A stretch of 64,000 bases of DNA from Armatimonadota bacterium. Lineage in GTDB: Bacteria; Armatimonadota; Chthonomonadetes; Chthonomonadales; Chthonomonadaceae. The stretch spans positions 1-64,000 of the forward strand of contig JAGWMJ010000009.1 in assembly GCA_028871815.1 (NCBI GenBank), written 5' to 3'. A program made the translations under genes and the position numbers. The notes beneath the pieces were generated by a model. That model did not search any database. It saw nothing but the letters and a program-made list of their open reading frames with translations, and had not been told where the DNA came from. This document shows, piece after piece, positions 28,194-35,598 of this stretch (positions are counted from its first letter, which is position 1; each line of letters begins with the position of its first letter).

Positions 28194-30098
28194 ATGTGTG
28201 GTATTTGCGGTATATATAGATTGGATGCCGGCCCGGTGAGCCCGGCGCGTACCGAAGCCATGACGGCGCAGCTTGCCTATCGCGGGCCGGACGGCATGGG
28301 AGTTGCCACCGGTCCGGGGTACTCCTTTGGGCATCGGCGCCTTTCGATCATCGATCGGACGGAAGCAAGCGCGCAGCCAATGTCGGATTCAGCTTCGCAG
28401 ACGGTACTAACCTACAACGGCGAGATCTACAACTATCGCGATCTTCGGTCGGAACTGGTGAAGCGTGGCGCCACCTTCCGGTCCGAGGGCGACGCCGAAG
28501 TCCTTATCAACGGCTATCTCGAATGGGGTCTCGCCGAGCTGCTCCAGAGAGTGCGCGGCATGTTTGCCTTTGCGTTGCTTGACCGGCGCGACCACAGCCT
28601 TCACCTGGTACGTGATCCCGTCGGTAAAAAGCCGCTCTTTTACCATCAGAGTGAAGGTGAGGTGGTCTTCGCCTCTTCAGCCCTGGCCCTGGTCGCCGGT
28701 CTCGGCTATGTTCCGGATGTGGACCCAATCGCCGTGGACGAGCTGCTATGGAACACCTACATCCCGGCTCCGCGTTCCATATTTGTGGGTGTAGAGAAGG
28801 TACCGCCCGCTACGGCTGTGTCCATTTCAACGGACGGCGATACCAAAAGCAGCGTGTACTGGCAGTGTGACTTTGGCCGAACGGACGCCGGCATCGATCT
28901 TCCGGAGTGGATGAACCGTACCGAAGAGGCGATCACTACGGCAATTCGCCGGCGGTTTGTAGCCGATGTACCGGTTGGCATTACGCTCTCCGGCGGCATC
29001 GACTCCGGTCTTGCGGTCGCCCTTGCCTCGCAGGCGGTCGGACGCGTTAGCACCTATACGATCCAGACGGAAGACAAGGTGCTGGATGAGAGCGACCGGG
29101 CCGCGATGGTTGCAAAGCGGTACGGAACGGATCACCACGTCCTGCTGATTGAGGCGGATATGCGGAACGACCTGCCGTCGCTCGTCAACGCGCTCGGTGA
29201 GCCGCTCGGCGACAGCTCCGCTGCAAACCTGTTTATGTTGGCGAAGATCGCCAAACCACTGGTATCGGTACTGCTCACCGGCGATGGCGGAGACGAGACC
29301 TTCGGCGGCTACGGCGCAATGTATGCCGGGTACATGGGCAACAGGATCGGTCGCTGGCTCCGCGGGCCGCTGCGCCCGATGGGCCTGATGTTGGCAGGTA
29401 TTCTGGACCGGGCTCCCGGGGCAGCGCGCAGAGGCGGCACACTGATGAGGTATGCCAGTTTGCCGCCGGAGCAGACGTTTGGGCGCACGAGCATCATCAC
29501 GGACCAGCTGCGGACCGAGTTGCTCACCTCCGACATGCTCGCTCGCGTTGGTGAACACACTCCGTGGCTGCACTACGACGAAACACTCGCGTCTACGAAG
29601 GATTTGCCACTGGATGCGCGCGTGATGGATGCATACTTCAACACAATCCTGCCGGGCGATTTGCTCCAAAAGGCTGATTGTTCCACCATGGCGGTGGGTC
29701 TCGAAGCACGTTCGCCATACCTGGACCTGGATGTTATCTCACTGGCGCAACGGATGCCGGGGAGCGTGCGGTTTCATGGCGGTCAAAAGGGGCTGTTGCG
29801 CACGATTGCAAGAAAGTACCTCCCGGCGGAGATTGTTGATCATAAGAAGCAGGGATTCGGCGCACCATTTGCGCACTGGCTGCGCAACGAATGGACGGAC
29901 CTGGTGGACGAGTTTGTATGCGGCCCAACCGTCGAAGAGCGCGGCTGGGTTCGTCGCGAGTCGCTTGAGCGGGTTTTGGCAAGCTTCCGCGCCGGTGGGC
30001 CGCGCGGACCGCTATTGTGGACGCTCCTGATACTGGAGTTGTGGCTGCGCCGCGCTGCTGAGATCGCGCGGACGAGCCCGGCGACGGCTGGCGCCTGA
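28194..30098 (+). CDS. asnB: Asparagine synthase-type amidotransferase (second copy)
   Basis: A 634-residue paralogue of the protein at 11704. The glutaminase domain starts MCGICGIYRLDAG, with Cys2 as nucleophile, then LAYRGPDGMGVA and LTYNGEIYNYRDLRSEL. The synthetase domain has ITLSGGIDSGLAVALAS and LTGDGGDETFGGYGAMYAG. ATG 28194, not the upstream 28176, is taken because Cys2 must follow the initiator; AAAGGGA precedes it. It shares the domain order but differs clearly in sequence from the first copy, so this is not a recent duplication. The context suggests amidation of a glycan acid or peptide, not simply asparagine supply. Confidence 0.92.
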   Translation: MCGICGIYRLDAGPVSPARTEAMTAQLAYRGPDGMGVATGPGYSFGHRRLSIIDRTEASAQPMSDSASQTVLTYNGEIYNYRDLRSELVKRGATFRSEGDAEVLINGYLEWGLAELLQRVRGMFAFALLDRRDHSLHLVRDPVGKKPLFYHQSEGEVVFASSALALVAGLGYVPDVDPIAVDELLWNTYIPAPRSIFVGVEKVPPATAVSISTDGDTKSSVYWQCDFGRTDAGIDLPEWMNRTEEAITTAIRRRFVADVPVGITLSGGIDSGLAVALASQAVGRVSTYTIQTEDKVLDESDRAAMVAKRYGTDHHVLLIEADMRNDLPSLVNALGEPLGDSSAANLFMLAKIAKPLVSVLLTGDGGDETFGGYGAMYAGYMGNRIGRWLRGPLRPMGLMLAGILDRAPGAARRGGTLMRYASLPPEQTFGRTSIITDQLRTELLTSDMLARVGEHTPWLHYDETLASTKDLPLDARVMDAYFNTILPGDLLQKADCSTMAVGLEARSPYLDLDVISLAQRMPGSVRFHGGQKGLLRTIARKYLPAEIVDHKKQGFGAPFAHWLRNEWTDLVDEFVCGPTVEERGWVRRESLERVLASFRAGGPRGPLLWTLLILELWLRRAAEIARTSPATAGA

Positions 30099-30177
30099 TA
30101 ACCTCGCCAAGGGGTCCGGCGGTGCGCTCCCAACACCGTCCTCTCGACAAATGTGAACTGACCTTGCTACCCGGGTG

Positions 30178-31584
30178 TCACGCCTCTAAAGCAGCGGCAG
30201 TCACGAGATCATCCGTGGCCGCTGGTGCAGGCTCATTCGGCAGCACCGCTGCGCAGCTCAGTCCGAATAGAACACCCGGTGCAACGGTCCTCATCGCAGA
30301 GACGCACATGTAGAGCCACGCCCACACGAGCCACGCCACAGTTAGCGACCGGTTTTCCACGCCATTTGCGCTGCGGATGTTCCGAACGGTGATGACGAGG
30401 AGAATGATGAGCGCCGATACGCCGAGGAGGCCATGCTCAGCTAGATCGCGCGTCGGCTCCGTGTGCGATTCTTCGGCTGCTCCCCTCTGGCTGCGGAAGT
30501 GCTCCTTGGTAGAAAGGCCAACCCCGACGCCGAAGAGCGGGTGCTGCAGAAAGGTGTTCACGTCGTCCAGCGCCAGCACATCGCGATGGGTCACACCGCT
30601 CTGCTCGAATCGCTTGACCAATGCGCCCTGCGTAAAGCTATCGAGAATTGGCAGCACAATAAACACGCTGACACCGACTGCGACGGCGCCAACGAGCACC
30701 ACCTTCAGCATGTTGCGAAAGCCGTTCGCCATGAACACGACCCCTGATGTAATGCTGAGGGCCGAAAGATAGAGCCCGGTGCGTGAGAACGTTATGGCGC
30801 TAAGCGCCGCCATGCCGATGCTGCATGTAAACAGGACTACCCGGATGCTGAGCTGCCGGACATCCTGCAGTGCATACATAAAGGCCACCGTAACACCAAG
30901 CCCCATGGCGCCGGAGACTTCATTTGGGCCGTATCCGGCGCTAGCCGCGAAGTTGGAAGCTTTGCCGAAATCGATGTGGGTGGATGTTGCCAGGTTTACC
31001 ACAAGAATGGTGGCAAGACCCAGTGTGGGAGCGATGAGGCAGCGAAGCGCGCGCAGCAGAGACGCTCGCGTAAGTCGCACGTTGTAGAAGAACCAGCAGC
31101 ACACGGCGAGAGCGATTGGGCCGGACATGTCGAACGCCAGAAAGGCGTGCGCGCGGCTTCCGGAAACGCCGAACAGGGTATAAATCGCGGCCGGAGTTAG
31201 CAGCGCGATGTACGCCAGCGGCAGCATGCCCTTTCTCAGACGCCCGTTCCAGATGAGGTAGATCGACAACAGAACCGTGATGGAATACTCAGCGAACTCC
31301 CACGGCAGACCGGGCGCCTGCGACAACCGCCACATCACCTCCGACCCGGCGATGTAACATGCGATGCCGGCCATGTACGCGGGAGAGCGACGCGACACGG
31401 CCAGGAACAACCCGGTGACGAACACGATGCCGGCATGTATTGAAGCGATTATCGGCACCTGCCACATCAGGATCGCGAGCGGCGCGTGCATGCCGAAGAA
31501 CATGTACGGGCCAAACTCGGGAATGCTGAGCCTGCGTGCCCGCTTTGAACGGAGGCCGCGAATTGGCCGCGCTTCCGTTACCAT
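30178..31584 (-). CDS. O-antigen ligase/polymerase-like membrane protein (Wzy/WaaL type)
   Basis: A 468-residue membrane protein with about ten to twelve helices. A long periplasmic loop sits between TQGALVKRFEQSGVTHRD and AAEESHTEPTRDLAEHGLLG, ending in the HxxxxxxxxEhGxxG pattern typical of Wzy/WaaL (PF04932). PLFGVGVGLS just before that loop is also a family mark. It polymerises repeat units or joins glycan to a lipid carrier. The frame is open far upstream to 32739 because of antisense coding of L25; ATG 31582-31584 (MVTEARPI) is chosen, and ATG 31675-31677 is an alternative. It converges with the second asnB. Confidence 0.82.
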   Translation of the reverse strand: MVTEARPIRGLRSKRARRLSIPEFGPYMFFGMHAPLAILMWQVPIIASIHAGIVFVTGLFLAVSRRSPAYMAGIACYIAGSEVMWRLSQAPGLPWEFAEYSITVLLSIYLIWNGRLRKGMLPLAYIALLTPAAIYTLFGVSGSRAHAFLAFDMSGPIALAVCCWFFYNVRLTRASLLRALRCLIAPTLGLATILVVNLATSTHIDFGKASNFAASAGYGPNEVSGAMGLGVTVAFMYALQDVRQLSIRVVLFTCSIGMAALSAITFSRTGLYLSALSITSGVVFMANGFRNMLKVVLVGAVAVGVSVFIVLPILDSFTQGALVKRFEQSGVTHRDVLALDDVNTFLQHPLFGVGVGLSTKEHFRSQRGAAEESHTEPTRDLAEHGLLGVSALIILLVITVRNIRSANGVENRSLTVAWLVWAWLYMCVSAMRTVAPGVLFGLSCAAVLPNEPAPAATDDLVTAAALEA

Positions 31585-31806
31585 GGCGGTAAGTCGTCGC
31601 CGGCGTGGCGGCAACTGGCTGTTGTTGGCGGTGAATCGGTGGTGGTCATAACCTGGTGCCTGCCGGATAGTATACATCAAGGCTAAACCGGCAGCCGCCA
31701 TGCCACAGCGGGATCGCAGGCAGCCGTGGGGTATAACTAACGGGCACATTTGATCTGGAGCCGCGCGATGGCAGGCGGCCGCACAGAACGCGGAGGAGAT
31801 GTTTTG

Positions 31807-32430
31807 ATGGTATCGACGTTGGTGGCCCGGAAAACAACCACTGTGACAAAAGGCGAGGTAAAGAGGCTGCGTCTCGCAGGCTATGTTCCCATCTCGGTTC
31901 AGCATAAGGGTGACGAGACCGTGCACCTGGAGCTGCATACTGCAGAGCTGGAGCGCTTCCTGCAGGAGCATGGCGAGTTCAGCCTGCTGGAGCTTGAACT
32001 GCCGGACGGAAAGAAGAAGACCGCCATCGTAAAGTCGCAACAGCGCGAACCCGTTTACCACAAACTGCTGCATGTAACCTTTCAGGCCGTCTCGCGCCAC
32101 GACAAGATCACGGCGCACATACCTCTTCGATTTCATGGCGAACCGGAAGAGGTACGAAACCACGTCGCCGTGCCGCAGCATGTACTGGAGACCGTGGAGG
32201 TTCGAAGCCAGGCCGATCACCTGCCGGACCATATCAGCGCCGATGTCTCTGCCGTTTCGACAGGACAGGCTCTTCGCGTCCGCGATCTCGCTGCGATTGC
32301 GGGTGTGGAGTACCTTACGCCAGGAGACACTGTGCTCTACACGGTCTCTCATCTGCGCGCGGAGGTGGCTCCGGCCGTGGCTGAGGCGGTCGCCGCGGAA
32401 GCCCCAGAGGCGGCGCCGGAGTCCGCTTGA
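31807..32430 (+). CDS. rplY: 50S ribosomal protein L25, CTC/TL5 form
   Basis: A 207-residue two-domain L25 (general stress protein CTC, TL5). The N-domain, which binds 5S rRNA, starts with LVARKTTTVTKGEVKRLRLAGYVP. The TL5-type C-domain contains HIPLRFHGEPEEVRNH, EVRSQADHLPDHISADVS and ends in an Ala/Pro/Glu-rich tail. KGEVKRLRLAGYVPISVQHKG replaces the usual GxxxxRRLRxxGxxPAVVYG, so the family call rests on the overall layout. ATG 31807 follows GGAGGAG at 31791-31797; the longer frame to 31750 is not needed. It is a housekeeping gene inside the polysaccharide region, divergent from the polymerase. Confidence 0.85.
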   Translation: MVSTLVARKTTTVTKGEVKRLRLAGYVPISVQHKGDETVHLELHTAELERFLQEHGEFSLLELELPDGKKKTAIVKSQQREPVYHKLLHVTFQAVSRHDKITAHIPLRFHGEPEEVRNHVAVPQHVLETVEVRSQADHLPDHISADVSAVSTGQALRVRDLAAIAGVEYLTPGDTVLYTVSHLRAEVAPAVAEAVAAEAPEAAPESA

Positions 32431-32477
32431 CGGCAGCGTTGGGTGGCGACGCCTGCCATGTGCATCAGTCCGACAGT

Positions 32478-32507
32478 TTGACGCCTTCGCCGCGGCGCGG
32501 GTATGAT
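32478..32507 (+). promoter_or_regulatory. Promoter of the WbpB/D/E-like operon
   Basis: TTGACG (32478-32483) and TATGAT (32502-32507) are separated by 18 bases. The expected transcription start is about 32513, leaving an untranslated leader of about 100 bases before ATG 32615. No terminator is evident between the L25 gene and this site. Confidence 0.6.
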
Positions 32508-32614
32508 GCGACGTGGCTGGCATCGGCTTCGCCGCAGCAAACCGGTAGCGTTTGCGTACCGCGGTTTTTGTGGCCGCTCTGCTGAAATCCTGACGTTGGC
32601 TGGGAGGCCGGGTT

Positions 32615-33613
32615 ATGGGCGAATCGACGGCTTCCGTTGCCGTAATCGGGTGCGGATACTGGGGCAAGAACCTCGTTAGAAACTTCGCCGAGATGGGCGT
32701 GCTGTCAGCCGTGTGTGATACCACGGAAGCCGGACGCACGACGGCCCGTGCGATCGCACCGGACGCTGCGATCTACGACAGTACCGAGGAGCTGCTTGCC
32801 AGCGGCGTACAGGCCGTAGCGATTGCTACGCCGGCTGAGACTCATACGGCCACGGTGCGGGCAGCGCTATCTGCCGGCAAAGACGTATTCGTTGAGAAGC
32901 CGCTTGCCCTGAGCCGCGCCGACGGCGAGAGGCTGGTAGAGCAGGCGCACCAGGCCGGGCGAATTCTCATGGTCGGGCACGTGCTGGAGTACCACCCCGG
33001 CATCCGGCGACTGGTGGAGCTGGCTCAAACCGGGGCATTGGGCCGCCTCCAGTACGTCTACTCCAACCGGCTGAGTTTGGGCAAAATCCGTCGGGAAGAA
33101 AACATCCTGTGGAGCTTTGCGCCACACGACGTAGCCGTCATCCTCAGGCTGGTCGGCGGGCTTCCGGTCGAGGTATCGGCAGCCGGCGGTTCCTGGGTAA
33201 CTGCCGGCATCGCTGACGTTACGGTGACGAATTTGCGGTTTGCCAATGGTGTGCGCGGGCATATTCACGTAAGCTGGCTTCATCCATTCAAGGAGCAGCG
33301 GTTGGTGGTCATCGGCGATGCCGCGATGGCAACCTTTGATGACGTGGGTAAGAAACTGGTTGTCTATGACCAGCACGTGAGCCTTGACGAGGGAGTGCCG
33401 TTGCCTCACAAGGGTGAAGCTCACGAGGAGCAGTATCCTGACAAAGAGCCGCTCCGGCTGGAGTGCGAGGCATTCGTCCACGCCGTGCTGACCCGTAACC
33501 CACCGCTCACCGATGGCGTCAGCGGCGTGCGCGTACTCGCGGTGCTGGAAGCCGCCCAGGCATCGCTGACTGCCATGGGCCAACCCAAATCTGTTCCGGC
33601 ATACGGCGTGTAG
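32615..33613 (+). CDS. Gfo/Idh/MocA oxidoreductase, WbpB/WlbA-like
   Basis: A 332-residue dehydrogenase. [17 protein letters not shown] (residues 8-24) is the Rossmann loop, and [10 protein letters not shown] holds the catalytic Lys95. [17 protein letters not shown] carries the conserved His. WbpB/WlbA oxidises C3 of UDP-GlcNAc-uronic acid, giving the 3-keto sugar that an aminotransferase then uses. The next two genes encode just such an acetyltransferase and aminotransferase, so the call is strengthened by context. ATG 32615 follows GGGAGG. It is the first gene of a three-gene operon with 17-base gaps. Confidence 0.9.
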   Translation: MGESTASVAVIGCGYWGKNLVRNFAEMGVLSAVCDTTEAGRTTARAIAPDAAIYDSTEELLASGVQAVAIATPAETHTATVRAALSAGKDVFVEKPLALSRADGERLVEQAHQAGRILMVGHVLEYHPGIRRLVELAQTGALGRLQYVYSNRLSLGKIRREENILWSFAPHDVAVILRLVGGLPVEVSAAGGSWVTAGIADVTVTNLRFANGVRGHIHVSWLHPFKEQRLVVIGDAAMATFDDVGKKLVVYDQHVSLDEGVPLPHKGEAHEEQYPDKEPLRLECEAFVHAVLTRNPPLTDGVSGVRVLAVLEAAQASLTAMGQPKSVPAYGV

Positions 33614-33630
33614 GCAGCCGCTCATCTACT

Positions 33631-34266
33631 ATGACCAATTCTGAGACAACCGCCTTTTTTGTACACCCCACGGCGATCATCGATCAGCCCGTTTCAATCG
33701 GCGCGGGTACCAAGGTCTGGCACTTCAGCCACATCATGTCGAACGCGGTTCTGGGCGAGCGCTGCATTCTGGGTCAGAACGTGGTGGTGGCGCCCGGCGT
33801 CGAGATCGGCAATAACGTCAAGATTCAGAACAACGTCTCCGTTTATGCCGGTGTTGTCCTTGAGGACGATGTGTTCTGCGGACCGTCGTGCGTGTTCACC
33901 AACGTTATCAACCCACGGTCACAGATCGTTCGGCGCGACCAGTACCAGGAGACGCGCGTTTGTCGCGGCGCCACGATCGGCGCCAACGCAACTATCGTTT
34001 GCGGAGCGGTGCTCGGTCGGTACGCGTTCATCGGCGCCGGCGCGGTGGTGCGGGGCGATGTACCCGACTATGCCCTTATGGTGGGTGTACCCGCTCGACA
34101 GATCGGTTGGATGAGCCGGCATGGGCACCGGTTGAGGCTGGATGCCGACGCCACTGCAGTCTGCCCAGAGTCGGGATGGCGTTACCGCGAAGTTTCGCCG
34201 GGCGTACTTCGGTGTGTCGATTTCGATGAAGATGAGGCGCTGCCGCCAAAAGCGGAGCGAGAGTAA
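33631..34266 (+). CDS. Sugar N-acetyltransferase, WbpD/WlbB-like
   Basis: A 211-residue left-handed beta-helix acetyltransferase. Repeats include [60 protein letters not shown] and [20 protein letters not shown]. This matches WbpD/WlbB, which acetylates the 3-amino group of UDP-GlcNAc(3NH2)A to make UDP-2,3-diacetamido-2,3-dideoxy-glucuronate. The likely catalytic residues are the conserved Asn-Asn and His in IQNNV and VWHFSH. The C-terminal portion [14 protein letters not shown]... is typical of this subgroup. It lies between the WbpB-like and WbpE-like genes. Confidence 0.9.
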   Translation: MTNSETTAFFVHPTAIIDQPVSIGAGTKVWHFSHIMSNAVLGERCILGQNVVVAPGVEIGNNVKIQNNVSVYAGVVLEDDVFCGPSCVFTNVINPRSQIVRRDQYQETRVCRGATIGANATIVCGAVLGRYAFIGAGAVVRGDVPDYALMVGVPARQIGWMSRHGHRLRLDADATAVCPESGWRYREVSPGVLRCVDFDEDEALPPKAERE

Positions 34267-34283
34267 ATGCGGAAGGATGTTAA

Positions 34284-35489
34284 ATGACCAATACCATACA
34301 AGCCGGATCACCTCTGGTGACTGAGAAGATCGCGCAGCCGGTTCCCCTGCTGGACCTCAAGGCTCAATACGCGGAGATTCGTGAGGAGATTGCTGCCGCC
34401 ATCCAGCGTGTACTGGATTCACAGCGGTTCATCCTGGGCCCTGAAGTTGAAGCGTTCGAGAAGCAGATTGCCGAGTACTGCCAGTGCCGGTGCGCAATCG
34501 GCGTGAGCTCCGGCACCGATGCGCTGCTGATTGCGCTGATGACGCTCGGCATCGATCATGGTGACGAGGTGATCACGCCTTCGCACACGTTCTTCGCCAC
34601 TGCCGGTGGAGTTGCCCGCCTTGGCGCGAAGCCGGTATGCGTGGATGTGGACCCCTGGTCGTTCAACCTTGACCCAACCAAACTTGAAGCCGCCATTACG
34701 TCACGGACGCGTGCCATCATTCCGGTTCACCTGTACGGCCAGACTGCCGACATGGCGCGAATCACTGAGATCGCCGAGCGACACCACCTCCCAGTTGTGG
34801 AGGATGCAGCGCAAGCGATTGGCGCCGAGTATCACGGCAAGCGCGCAGGTTCGTTGGGTACGTTCGGTTGCCTGTCGTTCTTTCCCAGCAAGAACCTGGG
34901 TGGATACGGAGACGGCGGCATGGTGGTTACCAACGACGAAGAACTTGCCGACCGCGTTCGGCTTCTGCGCACCCAGGGCTACCGTCCGAAGTACTACAAC
35001 AAAGCGGTTGGCGGCAACTTTCGACTCGATCCTCTCCAGGCGGCTGTGCTGGCAGCGAAGCTGCCGCACCTGGACGCATGGACGGCGGCACGGCAGCGTA
35101 ATGCCGGCACCTACAGGAAGCTGTTCGCCGAAACCGGCCTCGAGATCGACGGCTGGAATGGCGAATCCGTGGCCGGTGTCAAGGGGATCGTCCAGCCGGC
35201 TGATATGGGATTCGGCCGGCACGTTTACAACCAGTTCGTTATCCGCGCCGGTTTCCGCGATGAGCTGATGGCATGGCTGAAGCAGCATAACATTGGGTCG
35301 GAGATCTACTACCCGGTCCCGGTTCACCTTCAGGAGTGCTTTGCCGCACTCGGATACAAGCGCGGAGACTTTCCGGCTAGCGAGCATTCTGCCGAGGAGT
35401 CCCTTGGCCTGCCGATCTACCCCGAGCTTACGGCGTCACAGATCGAAACTGTGGTCTCAAGCGTCGCCGATTTCTACCGGCAAAGGTAG
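34284..35489 (+). CDS. DegT/DnrJ/EryC1/StrS aminotransferase, WbpE-like
   Basis: A 401-residue PLP-dependent sugar aminotransferase. PLLDLKAQYAEIREEI is the N-terminal signature, VSSGTDALLIALM binds the cofactor phosphate, and FFPSKNLGGYGDGGM carries the PLP Lys203. It would place an amino group at C3 of the keto-sugar made by the WbpB-like enzyme, with glutamate as donor. Length is slightly greater than average because of an N-terminal extension of about 20 residues. ATG 34284 lies 17 bases after the acetyltransferase stop. A strong hairpin at 35523-35558 follows the stop. Confidence 0.93.
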   Translation: MTNTIQAGSPLVTEKIAQPVPLLDLKAQYAEIREEIAAAIQRVLDSQRFILGPEVEAFEKQIAEYCQCRCAIGVSSGTDALLIALMTLGIDHGDEVITPSHTFFATAGGVARLGAKPVCVDVDPWSFNLDPTKLEAAITSRTRAIIPVHLYGQTADMARITEIAERHHLPVVEDAAQAIGAEYHGKRAGSLGTFGCLSFFPSKNLGGYGDGGMVVTNDEELADRVRLLRTQGYRPKYYNKAVGGNFRLDPLQAAVLAAKLPHLDAWTAARQRNAGTYRKLFAETGLEIDGWNGESVAGVKGIVQPADMGFGRHVYNQFVIRAGFRDELMAWLKQHNIGSEIYYPVPVHLQECFAALGYKRGDFPASEHSAEESLGLPIYPELTASQIETVVSSVADFYRQR

Positions 35490-35522
35490 GCCGCTTCTAC
35501 CGAACCCGAAGACGAAGACCGA

Positions 35523-35558
35523 AGAGCCGCCCTACGGATCGCTCCGTAAGGCGGCTCT
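35523..35558. terminator. Bidirectional terminator-like hairpin
   Basis: AGAGCCGCC (35523-35531) pairs with GGCGGCTCT (35550-35558). After one mismatch the stem continues TACGGA/TCCGTA with a four-base loop, 15 base pairs in all. It lies between the convergent ends of the aminotransferase gene and the exported Asp-box gene. No T tract follows in either direction, so it may need a factor or may protect mRNA ends. Confidence 0.65.
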
Positions 35559-35598
35559 CGGCGTGTTCACGACCCACGCATCCCAAGCGCAGTGCGGG

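Noticed and set aside
31585-32739. N-terminal extension of the polymerase frame
   Set aside because: It runs antisense through the L25 gene and has no membrane-protein character; the real start is near 31584 or 31677.
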